Below, in pieces: positions 40,766 through 51,212 of a stretch of 64,000 bases of DNA. The stretch lies in NCBI GenBank assembly GCA_030410095.1, contig JAUFRC010000003.1, positions 62,001 through 126,000 on the forward strand, written 5' to 3'. The position numbers and the translations under genes are program-made. The stretch comes from Paracoccus cavernae (GTDB lineage Bacteria; Pseudomonadota; Alphaproteobacteria; Rhodobacterales; Rhodobacteraceae). How positions within the stretch are numbered: position 1 is the first letter of the stretch; every line of letters begins with the position of its first letter. A model generated the notes under the pieces. The model saw only the letters and a program-made list of their open reading frames with translations, was not told the origin of the DNA and did not search any database.

Positions 40766-41526
40766 ATGACGGGTGCAGTCATGAACAATGCCGGTTGGGC
40801 CAAGGATTGGCTTGAAGGTCGCGTGGTCCTCGTGACCGGCGGCACCGGCGGGATCGGCGGCGCGATTGCCGAGGCGTTCCGCGATGCGGGCGCCGAGGTC
40901 ATCGCGACGGGGCGAGCGGGCGCGAGGTGGCTGAAGCCTCTGCCCGTCCGCAGGCTGCGGGCATCCGGCATATCGTGCTGGATGTCCGCAGCACCGAAAG
41001 CGTGCGCGCGATCGTGGGCGGTCTGGAGCGCCTTGATGTCGTGGTGAACTGCGCCGGCATCATCCGGCGCGGCGAGGAGCTTGCCTCCGAGGTCTTCGAG
41101 CAGGTCGTCGACATCAACCTCAACGGCTCGATGCGGGTCTGCGAGGCGGCGGCACCGCTGCTGGAAGCGACCGGCGGGACGATCATCAACATCGCCTCGA
41201 TGCTCAGCTTCTTCGGCGGCGGGCTGGTGCCGGGCTATTCGGCATCGAAAGGCGGCATCGCGCAGCTCACCAAATCGCTGGCAATCGCCTATGCTCCCAA
41301 AGGCATCCGCGTCAACGCCATCGCGCCGGGCTGGATCGCGACGCCCCTGACCGAGGCGCTACAAAACGACCCCGCACGTTCGGGCCCGATCCTTGGCCGC
41401 ACGCCTTTGGCACGCTGGGGCCGCCCCGAGGATCTGCACGGGCTCGCGCTGTTCCTGACCAGCCCCCATGCAGCCTTCATGACCGGAAACGTCATTCCGG
41501 TCGACGGCGGCTATTCGATCAGCTGA
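40766..41526 (+). CDS. SDR oxidoreductase (frameshifted)
   Basis: A classical short-chain dehydrogenase of about 253 residues. Cofactor motif VTGGTGGIGGAIAEAF; structural VNCAGIIRRGEEL; active-site YSASKGGIAQLTK; C-terminal INVDGGYS-like VDGGYSIS. One base is missing near 40921. ATG 40766 overlaps the end of the cupin gene region; ATG 40781 is an alternative. Position in the TTT operon suggests oxidation of a hydroxyl in the imported substrate. Confidence 0.87.
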
Positions 41527-41595
41527 CGACACCCCGACGGGCGGCCCCGCGCCGCCCGTTGCCGTTTCCCTTTCCCATTCCATCCCGAGAGTGCC

Positions 41596-42598
41596 ATGAA
41601 AGCAGTCGTTTACGACGGGCCGATGCAGGTCGCCGTCAAGGATCTTCCCCTGCCCGAAGGTCGGGGCGTGCTGGTTGCGGTCGATGCCTGCGGCATCTGC
41701 GGCACCGATCTCACGATCTACAAAGGCGCCCATCCCCGCGCCAAGGGCCCGCTGGTTCTGGGCCATGAATTCGTCGGCCGCACCACCGAGGATTGCGCCG
41801 AATTTCCCAAAGGCAGCCGCGTCACCTGCTATCCGCTGATCTCTTGCGGGGAATGCCAGACCTGTCTGTCGGGCCAACCCCATATCTGCGAGGTGCTGCG
41901 CCTTTACGGCATCGACACCGCCGGCGGCATGGCCGAGATGGTGCGCATTCCGGCCTCCGAACTGCTGGCAGTTCCCGAAAGCGTCAGCGATGCGGTCGCG
42001 GCGCAGGCAGAGCCTTTGGCGGTTTGCGTCCATGCCGCGCGGCGCGCAGGTTTTGCGGCGGGCGATCATGTCGCGATCATTGGCGCGGGCCCGATCGGGA
42101 CGACGCTTGCCGCCTATCTGCGCCGCATGGGCGCGGGCTCCGTCGCGCTGTTCGACACCAACGAGGCACGGATCGCCCAGCTTCGCGACGCCGGTTTCGA
42201 CGCCCGTTCCACCGCGAGCGAAAGCTATGAGGCGGCACTTGCCGCGCAAGGCCGTGCCGGTTTCGATCGCGTTTTCGAATGTGCCGGTGCTGCGCGCGCG
42301 GTCGAGGATGCGTTGCGCTACACCCGCGTCGGCGGCAGCGTGGCCATCGTCTCGATCCACAAGGGCGCACAGCCCGTGGACCTGCAATTGCTGGCCTTCC
42401 GCGAGCTTTCTGTCATCGGCACCCGCGTCTATACCCGCGCGGATTTCGCCGAGGCCGTCGCCATGCTGGCCCCTATGGCCGAAGAATTGGCTGGCTCGCG
42501 GGCGCGCCCTGCCTGCCCGAAGAGGCCCCCGCCCTGTTCGAGGCGCTGACCCAGGGCGCGGCCCGATGAAGGCCATCATCCATTTCGCGCGCGAATGA
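41596..42598 (+). CDS. Zinc-binding alcohol dehydrogenase (frameshifted near C-terminus)
   Basis: A medium-chain dehydrogenase of the sorbitol/L-idonate/threonine dehydrogenase type. The catalytic zinc site is CGICGTDLTIY and GHEF, the structural zinc cysteines are in CYPLISCGECQTCLSGQPHIC-like spacing, and the cofactor motif is AIIGAGPIGTTLAAYLRR. The first 295 residues are in one frame. Two deletions near 42487 and 42562 shift the C-terminal end, which would finish KAIIHFARE at 42598. The corrected length is about 334 residues. It is the last gene of the TTT cassette, followed by a bidirectional terminator. Confidence 0.88.
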
Positions 42599-42619
42599 GC
42601 CGCGATCGGCATCAACGCG

Positions 42620-42643
42620 AAGGGCCGCTCACTTCGGCCCTTT
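42620..42643. terminator. Bidirectional terminator
   Basis: A perfect 8-bp stem, AAGGGCCG (42620-42627) with CGGCCCTT (42635-42642), followed by TTTG. It ends the TTT operon on plus and the K+ channel gene on minus, overlapping the channel's last codons. Confidence 0.7.
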
Positions 42644-42958
42644 GCCCCCGTTGCGCGCCGAGACCAGCGCCTCTGCAACGGCGGCCGCCGCGCTGACGAA
42701 AAGGCCGACGCCGCACATCAGATAACCGATGGTGAAAAGCTTGCCCAAATCGGTCTGCGGCACGAAATCGCCATAACCGACCGTCGCCAGAGTCACGACC
42801 GAAAAGTAAAGCGCATCGATCAGCCGCCAGCCCTCGACCAGATGGTAGAAGGCGGTGGCGATCGTGATCAGAAAAGCGCTCAGCACCATGAGCGCACGGG
42901 CATGTGGATCGCGCAAGGCGCGCGCCAACCCTTTGAACAACGTCACGAAATTTCCCAT
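42629..42958 (-). CDS. Two-helix potassium channel
   Basis: An intact 109-residue membrane protein with one helix near residues 20-37, the pore selectivity filter TVGYGD, and a second helix near residues 75-97. This is the KcsA/Ion_trans_2 layout without any regulatory domain. The start ATG at 42958 has a good GGAAAGGG site; an upstream extension has no such support. It is probably a tetrameric K+ channel of the inner membrane. The neighbours do not suggest a specific role. Confidence 0.88.
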   Translation of the reverse strand: MGNFVTLFKGLARALRDPHARALMVLSAFLITIATAFYHLVEGWRLIDALYFSVVTLATVGYGDFVPQTDLGKLFTIGYLMCGVGLFVSAAAAVAEALVSARNGGKGPK

Positions 42959-43177
42959 CTTACCCTTTCCGGCCCGCCTCGGGACGCGTGGCGATCCCGC
43001 CGCAACCCCATCGCCCGATTGTGCGCGAGGCGGACGGCTTTGTGCCAGCCGAAAGAAAAGGCCGCGACCAAGGCCGACTCGGGACGGGCGGAGCACCGCG
43101 TCTTTTGTCGCCATTGGTCACGGCCGCAGGCGCCCGAACGTGCCGAGGCACGTCCGGACCGCATTTTCGGTGCAAGT

Positions 43178-44433
43178 TTACGACAGGGTCGCGATCAGCG
43201 GCTGCTGGTTGTGCATGTGGCGCATGGCGAGCTTGCGCCCGTTGCGGCCGCTCAGCAGCGGGCGGGCGGCGGCCGGAACATGGCCCTCGTCGCGCAGTTC
43301 GGGGAACAGCGCGAAGACTTCTTCGGCTGCTGCCGCACCAATCGATTTCAGAGCCTCGGCACCGGTGTAGAGCGATCCGTTTCCGCACCGTTCGAGAGGA
43401 CGATCTCGTGGCGATCGAAGAGGATGTGGACATAGGTCACCTCCTCGAGATCGGTCGCGATATCAATGCCGTCGAGCTGGAGAAGCTGCTTGGCGGCAAC
43501 CAGAACCTCGGGCGTGCCGAACATGCGCATCGCGATTTTCGAGCGGATCAGGACGCGGTGCTGCGGCGAGACCAGCAGGTCGCGCGCGGGGCAGCCGTCA
43601 CCCAAAGCACCGGCTTTGATGCGGATCGGCAGGAGCTTCGGCGCGCGGGCCAGATCGGCTGCGCTAAGAGTGCGCGTCCCGATCCAGCGCATCGGCTGCG
43701 CCCCGTTGTCGCCGGTCAGAACCAGATCGCCAAGCGCCAGCGTCTCGATTGCAACCTCGCCCGAGGGCGTCGCAACCATCGTGCCTGCGACGAAGCAGAC
43801 GATATCGCCGATCTCGCCCGACGGGATGATGAAGTCCTTGGCCGGATCGGTCGTGAGCGGCGTGCTCGGGCGCGAGCCGTTGACCTGGCCGTTCCAACCC
43901 GATTCCTGCTCCCAGACGAAATCCTCCAGCCGCGGATCAATCGTGCTCGCAGCCGTTGCCAAACGCTCGATCAGCATGTCGAAGGGTTCGTTAACGGTGA
44001 CGGTCTCGCCATTGAATTCGATCGTCGCCGTCACAATGACTTTGCTTTTGTCGAAATCGGTAGCGGTCAGGACGTAAACCTTGCCGTCCGCACCCTCAAT
44101 GATGCTGCCCGGAACAGAGGCAACCTGGAAGTTGACGCTCAGATCGGCGAATTCACCGGCATTGATGGTCAGGCCGACCGGTTCGAAGGCGACCTCGACG
44201 CCGCCGATATAGGTGCCCGCGATCGGGGTGCCGTTCACCACCGCATCGACGCGATCACTAGTGCTCAACGTGCCTGCGCCTGAAGCATCGTTTTCGACAT
44301 TGAACTGGGTGACTTGTTTGGTGGAGCCGAACATATTCCCGAAGTTGGGACGGCCTGAGAATTCGAGCTCTGGGCCATTGCCCTTGTCGACGACAGAGGC
44401 TCTCGGCAAGTCGAATAGATAAGACATAGACAT
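43178..44433 (-). CDS. Hint-domain protein (frameshifted)
   Basis: About 418 residues. The N-terminal 220 are beta-rich, low in cysteine and without a Sec signal. The C-terminal half is a Hint_2 (hedgehog/intein) domain starting CFVAGTMVATPSGEVAIETL, with the conserved SPQHRVLI histidine block and a C-terminal region EEVFALFPELRDEG. Such domains can cleave themselves at the cysteine. One base is missing near 43384, and the corrected end at 43178 restores the region homologous to the Hint protein encoded at 49900. It may be exported by a type I system and self-processed. The cargo function is unknown. Start ATG 44433 has a GAAGAAAG site. Confidence 0.85.
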
Positions 44434-44901
44434 ACTTTCTTCGTCCGCCGAACCGGGGAAATCCGGTCAGACAGGAGGACATAGATAGAGTGGGTGTTCT
44501 GCGCGTAACCCGCTGCTAAAAAGCACACCCGCGGCTGTCAACCGCTGCGCGTTCACAAAAAATTATCGTAAATATTTGAATTATATGATAAATACTATAG
44601 GTATATTGCAATATGCCGTGATTGGACTAAGCCCATAAACTCATGGTGTCTGCCCATATGGCGGGCATGTCCGCAGACTGCTTTCCTTAACGGAAAGCAG
44701 TCTGGCCGGGATATCCGTTTTTGTTGGGAAATGCGGTGTCAACCCGAGGCATGCCCTTCGGCTGCAATCGAGTGCAGAACGGGTTCCGCCAGAGCCGACG
44801 AAATGCCATCACAAAAGCGTGAAGTCCCGACCGGCAGGCTCCGGTCGGGCGAATGGTTTGATCCGTTCGGCCGCGCGCCCGCGAGGCGCGGCGGGCCGGA
44901 C
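44434..44901. other. AT-rich intergenic region with strong hairpins
   Basis: No gene seen. The part from 44540 to 44620 is very AT-rich for this genome. A perfect 13-bp hairpin with a 5-base loop lies at 44674-44704, and a perfect 9-bp hairpin (CCCGACCGG/CCGGTCGGG) at 44826-44849. The second could terminate the I78 inhibitor gene on minus. The AT-rich part likely holds the promoter of the Hint gene. Confidence 0.5.
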
Positions 44902-45228
44902 TCAGCCGCAGCTGACTTTGATCAACTTGCCGCTGCGGTCATAAAGGAAGTTGATCCGCGCGGGCTGAAGGTCGAGCGTGACCGGATCGCCGTCGCGCAT
45001 GCTGCGATGGACGGTTCCGGCAGGGACCGAAATCTGCGGCGAGGTCTGGCCGACGAGGCCCGCATAGCGCGCGGCGCCGCAGGCATCCGGCCCGCCGCCG
45101 GTACCGGCATCCACGATCCCCTGATCGGTGATCACCGGCGCATCGATCGCGACTTGGGTTCCGTCGGTTTCGCAAGCAGCCAGCAACAGGGTTGCCGAGA
45201 GCAGGGCCAGAGGGGCGAAAAGCTTCAT
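44902..45228 (-). CDS. I78-family peptidase inhibitor lipoprotein
   Basis: An intact 108-residue protein. A signal with the lipobox LLAAC (cysteine at about residue 19) is followed by a short linker and then the inhibitor I78 domain: ACGAARYAGLVGQ, VPAGTVHRSMRDGDPVTLD and LIKVSCG with its two cysteines. Members inhibit serine peptidases in the periplasm. It is alone between the Hint gene and ugpB, oriented away from ugpB. Confidence 0.85.
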   Translation of the reverse strand: MKLFAPLALLSATLLLAACETDGTQVAIDAPVITDQGIVDAGTGGGPDACGAARYAGLVGQTSPQISVPAGTVHRSMRDGDPVTLDLQPARINFLYDRSGKLIKVSCG

Positions 45229-45629
45229 CACGGTTCTCCAGGGTTGGGGGCATGTGTTGGTCAACGCCCGCCCCCGCTTCCGGTTGCGCGCGATTTGTGC
45301 CTCCACAGGGCTTGGCGCGCCAAAAGCGGCGGAAATTCCGGAATCGGGCAAAATCCTGCCGATGGTCAGAAAGATTTTGTGCTGCGCGCAAAGGAGGTTA
45401 CAGTCATATCGGACGAAACGTCGACCAGCCTTGCCCAAACCGCCCGCAACCCGAACGCATCCGGCCTCACGCCACATATCGGGCCTTTGCGCCGCGCGCG
45501 GGCCAGCAAGGAAAGACAACAAAGAGACACGGACCCGACGAAAGCCAAACCGAAAGACACTCTGCGACAGACAAACCGAGACCGCACCAACAGGGCCCGA
45601 CAAAGGCCCATCCTCCGGGGAGAGAATAC
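45229..45629 (+). promoter_or_regulatory. Promoter region and T-poor leader of ugpBAEC
   Basis: 401 bases without a clear gene. From about 45503 to 45600 only two T residues occur in nearly 100 bases, with many AAC, ACA and AAAG steps, giving an unstructured A/C-rich leader directly before ugpB. I see no convincing Pho box. Small-RNA control is plausible. Confidence 0.4.
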
Positions 45630-46924
45630 ATGCGTCACATCTCTTGGATCATGGCCAGCGTCGCGCTGATGCCTTTTGCCGCTCAAGCGCAAACCGAAAT
45701 CTCGTGGTGGCACGCCATGACCGGCGCCAATAACGAGGTCGTCGAAAAGGTCGCCGCCGATTTCAACGCAAGCCAATCCGATTACGTCGTCAAACCCGTC
45801 TTCAAGGGCACCTATCCCGAGACCCTGAACGCGGGCATTGCCGCTTTCCGTGCAGGCCAGGCCCCCGACATCATGCAGGTCTTCGACGTCGGAACCGGCG
45901 TGATGATGTCGGCGCAAGGCGCGATCAAGCCGGTGGCGGATGTCCTGACCGAGGCCGGTTTCACCTTCGACAAAAGCCAGTATCTGCCCGGAATCGTGGG
46001 TTATTACTCGACGCCCGAGGGGGTGATGCTGTCCTTCCCGTTCAACTCCTCCTCGCCGATCCTCTACTACAACAAGGACATTTTCGAGAAGGCCGGCCTC
46101 GATGTGAATACTCCGCCCAAGACCTGGGCCGAGGTTTGGTCGTCGGCGCGCAAGATCAAGGAGAGCGGCGCGGCGAGCTGCGGCTATACCTCGACCTGGC
46201 TGACGTGGATCCATACCGAAGTCTTCGCCGCCTGGAACAACACCCCTTGGGCCAGCAACGAGAACGGCCTTGCGGGAACGCCCGAACTCGCGATCGACAG
46301 CGCGCTTTATGTCAAACATTTCGGCGAGTTGGCCGAACTCGCGAAGGAAGGCGTCTTCGTCTATGGCGGGCGCACATCCGAGGCGAAGCAGAACTTCACC
46401 TCGGGCGAATGCGGCATGCTAACAGAAAGCTCGGGCGGGTTGGGCGATATCGTCAAATCGGGGATCAACTACGGCATCGGCCAGCTTCCCTATGACGAAA
46501 CCGCCGAGGGCGCGCCGCAAAACACCACGCCGGGCGGGGCCTCGCTTTGGGTGATGGCGGGCAAATCCGACGAGACCTACAAGGGCGTCGGCGCATTCTT
46601 CAACTACCTCTCGCATACCGCGGTTCAGGAAGAGCTCCACCAGAAATCGGGGTATCTGCCGGTGACGATGGCCGCTTACGAGGCGACCAAAGCCTCGGGC
46701 TTTTACGAGGAAAACCCCGGCCGCGAGACGCCGATCCTGCAGATGATGGGCAAGGCTCCGACCGCCAATTCCAAGGGGTGCGCGCGCCGAACCTGCCGCA
46801 GCTGCGCGATATCCAGAACGAGGAATACGAAAAGATGCTCTCGGGCGGACAAAGCGCCGAGGAGGCGCTGAAAAACGCCGTGACGCGCGGCAATGCGGCC
46901 ATTGCGGAGGCGGCGGGCGGCTGA
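45630..46924 (+). CDS. ugpB: sn-Glycerol-3-phosphate-type ABC solute-binding protein UgpB (frameshifted)
   Basis: The periplasmic receptor of a carbohydrate ABC importer. A Sec signal ends in FAAQAQ. The mature protein begins TEISWWHAMTGANNEVVEKV and has FRAGQAPDIMQVFDVGTGVM, closely matching UgpB. One base is missing near 46778, just before VRAPNLPQLRDI. The corrected length is about 431 residues, normal for UgpB. A stable hairpin lies between this gene and ugpA. The ligand is probably glycerol-3-phosphate or a glycerophosphodiester; this is a family-based inference. Confidence 0.9.
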
Positions 46925-46958
46925 TCGCGCAGGCCCGATCCCGAGCCCCGGCTCCCCT

Positions 46959-46983
46959 GTCGTTCCCGCCCCGCGGGAACGAC
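46959..46983 (+). promoter_or_regulatory. Intercistronic hairpin between ugpB and ugpA
   Basis: A perfect 10-bp stem, GTCGTTCCCG (46959-46968) with CGGGAACGAC (46974-46983), and a 5-base loop. It has no T run, so it more likely stabilises the ugpB message than terminates it. Confidence 0.55.
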
Positions 46984-47006
46984 GCCCCTGCAAGCGCGAG
47001 GAACGG

Positions 47007-47887
47007 ATGCGCAGAACCGTCTTTCCCCACAAGCTCCTGCCCTGGCTGCTGATCGCGCCGCAGCTCGCGATCACGCTGATCTTCTTTTACTGGCCCGCGC
47101 TTCAGGCCTTTCGCCAATCGCTGCTCAAGGAAGACCCTTTCGGGCTGAAGACCAGCTTCGTCGGTCTGGCGAATTTCCGGAAGGTTCTGCTGGATCCGGC
47201 CTATCTCAACGCGGCGAAAGTCACGGTGATTTTCTCGGTCATCGTCGCTTTCGCAGCCATGGCAATCGCACTTTTCCTTGCGGTTCAGGTCGAGAAAATC
47301 CGCCGCGGCAAGGGCTTTTACCGCACGATGATGATCTGGCCCTATGCGGTGGCGACGGCGATTGCGGGGATGATGTGGCTGTTTCTCTTCAACCCGACCT
47401 TCGGCACATTCGCCAAGCCCCTGCGCGCGATGGGGATCAACTGGAACCCGCTGTTGAACGGCGACCATGCGATGATCCTCGTGATCGCGGCCGCGACCTG
47501 GAAGCAGATCAGCTACAATTTCCTGTCTTTGCGGCGGGGCTGCAGGCCATCCCGAAATCCCTGATCGAGGCCTCCGCCATCGACGGTGCCTCGCGTCGTT
47601 ACAGTTTCTGGACGATCAGCTTCCCGCTCCTGGCGCCGACCACCTTCTTCTTGCTGGTGGTCAACACGGTCTACGCGCTTTTCGACACATTCGGCATCAT
47701 CCATGCCGTCACCGGCGGCGGGCCGGGGAAATCGACGGAAACGCTGGTCTACAAGGTCTACAACGACGGTTTCGTCAATCTCATCATGGGCGAAAGCGCG
47801 GCGCAGTCGGTGATCTTGATGGTAATCGTCATCGCGCTGACCGCGATCCAGTTCCGCTTCATCGAGAGGAGGGTCCATTATGGATGA
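47007..47887 (+). CDS. ugpA: Glycerol-3-phosphate ABC permease UgpA (frameshifted)
   Basis: An inner-membrane permease with six helices. The N-terminus [20 protein letters not shown] and the EAA loop ([20 protein letters not shown]) are typical. One base is missing near 47525 (NFLSLRRG versus [13 protein letters not shown]). The corrected length is about 293 residues. Its stop overlaps the ugpE start (ATGGATGA). Confidence 0.9.
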
Positions 47888-48739
47888 AGGCCCGCTCGCC
47901 CCTCGCGCCTCCGCCCGAATTCTAGCCCATTTCTGGATGGTTCTGGGCGTCATCATCATCGCCTTTCCGATCTATTACGTCGTCATCGCCTCGACCTATT
48001 CGAGCGGCGCGATCCTGCGCCCGCCCCTGCCGCTGACGCCCGGACCAGAGACGGCCACCAATTACCGCGAGGCCTTTTCCGGCGGAATGGGACGGATCGG
48101 CGGGGTCGGGCTCGGCACGCTCTTGCTCAACAGCACCGTCATGGCCCTCGGGATCGCACTGGGAAAATCGCGATCTCGATGGCTTCGGCCTATGCGATCG
48201 TCTTCTTCAAATTCCCGCTGCGCATGGTCTGTTTCTGGCTCATCTTCATCACGCTGATGCTGCCGGTCGAAGTCCGCATCATGCCGACCTACAAAGTCAT
48301 GGTGACATTGGGGCTGATCGACAGCTATGCGGGGCTGATCCTGCCGCTGATCGCCTCGGCCACGGCCACGCTTTTGTTCCGGCAGTTCTTCATGACCATC
48401 CCCGACGAGCTGCTCGAGGCCGCGCGGGTCGACGGGGCGGGACCGTGGCAGTTCTTCCGCGACATCCTGTGGCCTTTGTCGCTGACCAATGTCGCGGCGA
48501 TCTTCGTGATCCAGTTCATCTATGGCTGGACGCAATATCTCTGGCCGCTTCTGGTCACGAATTCCAACGAAATGACCACAATCGTCATCGCTTTGCGCAA
48601 GATGATCTCTTTTGCAGATGCCGATACGCCGTGGAATCTTGTGATGGTGACATCGGTTCTGGCGATTGCGCCACCGATCATCGTCGTGGTGCTGATGCAG
48701 CGCTGGTTCGTGCGCGGACTGGTCGAGACGGAGAAATAA
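47880..48739 (+). CDS. ugpE: Glycerol-3-phosphate ABC permease UgpE (frameshifted)
   Basis: The second permease of the importer. The N-terminal helix is [20 protein letters not shown], and the EAA loop is [20 protein letters not shown]. One base is missing near 48166 (GKSRSR versus [12 protein letters not shown]). The corrected length is about 286 residues. ugpC starts directly after its stop, so the two are translationally linked. Confidence 0.9.
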
Positions 48740-49806
48740 ATGGCACGCATCATTCTGGACGAGCTGCGCAAAAGCTATGGCGGCACCGAGGTCATCCACG
48801 GCATTTCGATCGATATTGCGGATGGCGAATTCATCGTGATTGTCGGCCCTTCGGGCTGCGGGAAATCGACGCTTTTACGCATGGTCGCGGGGCTCGAGGC
48901 GATCAGCGCGGGCACGATCTCCATCGGCGGACGGGTGGTCAACGAGCTTGACCCGCGCGCCCGCGACATCGCGATGGTTTTTCAGAACTACGCGCTTTAT
49001 CCGCATATGACGGTGCGCGAGAACATGGCCTACGGGCTCAAACTCGCGGGCATGCCCAAGCCCGAGATCGCCGAAAAAGTCGCGGCCACGGCCGAAATGC
49101 TCGAACTTGCGCCCTATCTCGACCGCAAGCCGCGCGCGCTTTCGGGCGGGCAGCGCCAGAGGGTGGCGATGGGGCGCGCGCTGGTGCGCGATCCGGCGGC
49201 ATTTTTGCTCGACGAGCCGCTCTCGAACCTCGATGCCAAACTTCGCGTGCAGATGCGGCTCCAGATCCGCGAGCTGCACCTGCGCACCGGCCAGACCTCG
49301 CTTTATGTCACCCATGATCAGGTCGAGGCGATGACTTTGGCCGACCGGCTCATCGTGATGAACAAGGGCCGCGCCGAGCAGATCGCCACCCCGATCGAGG
49401 TCTATACCCGCCCCGCAACCGAATTCGTCGCGGGTTTCATCGGCTCTCCGGCGATGAACATCCTCACGGTGGAGCGGAGCGAGGGCGGACTGCGTTTCCC
49501 GACGGCACGGTTTTGCCCCTGCCCCGCCCCGTGACAAGCGCGAAAACCCTGCGCTTCGGCGTGCGGCCCGAGCACCTGCGCCTTGTCGAGGCGGAGGACC
49601 ATGCCCTCGGCTTCACGCTGCAATCGGTCGAGCATCTGGGCGCCGATGCTTACGGCTACGGCCGCATCGACGGGGCCGAGCAATTGATGACGATCCGGCT
49701 GGCGGGTACGACCAAAGCGCAGCGCGGGGACCGGCTGGCGGTTCTGCCCGATCCCGCGCATCTGCATTTCTTCGATGCCGAAAGCGGTCTGCGTCTCACC
49801 GGCTAA
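48740..49806 (+). CDS. ugpC: ABC ATPase UgpC (frameshifted)
   Basis: The ATPase of the CUT1 importer family. Walker [10 protein letters not shown], signature LSGGQRQR, Walker [12 protein letters not shown], and switch [10 protein letters not shown]. The C-terminal regulatory domain ([32 protein letters not shown]) is in another frame after one base lost near 49508. The corrected length is about 355 residues. It is last in the operon, followed by a strong bidirectional terminator. Confidence 0.9.
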
Positions 49807-49845
49807 GGCCTGCCGTTCCCCTGCGCGAAACCGGCACCACGCATG

Positions 49846-49872
49846 AAAAGGGCGGTCGCGACCGCCCCTTTC
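49846..49872. terminator. Bidirectional terminator between ugpC and Hint gene
   Basis: GGGCGGTCG and CGACCGCCC arms (49850-49867) are flanked by AAAA on the left and TTTCCCG on the right. The arms abut, so a few central bases must form the loop. Confidence 0.75.
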
Positions 49873-49899
49873 CCGTTTCCAAGCCCCGCGGGGCCGCGC

Positions 49900-51212
49900 T
49901 CAGATCGCCGAGACCAAAGCGCGCTCGTTGATGCGGTGACGCTCGGCCATCTTGCGGCCGATGCGGCCGGAAACCAGCTGGCGGGCCGGCTCCGCACTAT
50001 AGTCGCGGTCACGCAACTGAGGAAAAAGATTGAAGATTTCCTCGGCTGCGGCACGACCCACGGCCTTGAGCGCCATCGGTCCGGTAAACAGCGATTCCGT
50101 TTCCGTACCGTTGGAATAGACGATCTCGTGATGTTCGAAGAGCATGTGGAAATAGACAACCTCGGTCGCATCTTCGGCGATCTCGATTCCGTCGATCCCC
50201 ACCAGTTGCTTGGCCGCGACCAGAACTTCGGCGCAACCGAACATGCGCTGCGCGATGGTCGAGCGCACCAGAATGCGGTGTTGCGGTGAGACCAGCAGAT
50301 CGCTTTGCGGGCAACCCCGTCCCAAAGCGCCGGCGCTGATGCGGATCGGCAGATATTGCGGGCATTCGGCCAGCTGGCGCGCGGAAAGATGGCGCGAACC
50401 GATCCACTGGATCGGCTGGAAGCCGTGGTCGCATGTCGCGATCATATCGCCGACAGAGAGCTTTTCGATCGCGACCATGCCGAAATCGGTCCGGATCATG
50501 CTGCCCGCGGCAAACAGGGAACCGCCAGAGCGCCGGGAAAAGTAAAGGAATTGCCGTTCAGATAGCGACCCGGGTCGGCTTTGAAGAGCTCGAATTCCGC
50601 CTGCGTCATTGGGATCTCGACGTTGACGGTCTCGCCAACGATGACCGAGCCCGGCGAAGTCAAATGCAGCACGCCGTCGCGGTAGGCGTTATCAGGCGTC
50701 GCCGCACGACCCAGACCAACCTGCTTGAGCTGGAAGTTCGTGCGACCCTCAACCTCGAAGACATCCGTGGCGTCCATGCCGGTCACACGGAAGGTCTGCG
50801 GCACGACTGCGAGAAGTGACAGCCCCGGCGGCTTGTAGATGAATGTCCCGGTGTCGTAATCGCCGCTATAGTTCAGATCGAAGCGGTTGAGCAGAGTATC
50901 GAGCAGTCCAACTTTAAGCGCCGATGCGTCCAGTTTGATCGTGCCGCTGTCGCGGATATCGAACTTGGGGTTGGTCAGCACATCGACCTCCAGCAACCCT
51001 TGGTTGATTGTCAGCGAACCGCCACCTTGTGCCGCAAAAGTCGGCGACCCGATCGCCCCGACGCCGACCAGCTTATTGAGCGTGACATCAACGCCATCAA
51101 CAACCAGTGTGCCCGATCCGATAAGCTTCAGATCAATGGTATCACCGTTATTGGCATTTTCATCGGAAATAATGGTCTCGGAGTTGCCGAGCTCGATGTT
51201 CAGGAGCGCCAT
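49900..51212 (-). CDS. Hint-domain protein, second paralog (frameshifted)
   Basis: About 437 residues. The N-terminus is beta-rich and repetitive (LNIELGNSETIISDENANNG, GSGTLVVDGVDVTLNKLVG), without Sec signal. The Hint_2 domain begins CFAAGSMIRTDFGMVAIEKL, includes SPQHRILVRS, and is highly similar over its full length to the Hint domain encoded at 43178. One base is missing near 50519, exactly at the cysteine that opens the Hint domain. The different N-terminal parts suggest two cargo domains on a common self-processing or export module. It lies downstream of and convergent to the ugp operon. Confidence 0.85.

Noticed and set aside
45400-45425. Possible Pho box upstream of ugpB (CAGTCAT at about 45411)
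   Set aside because: Only one half-site is present; no second repeat at the required spacing.
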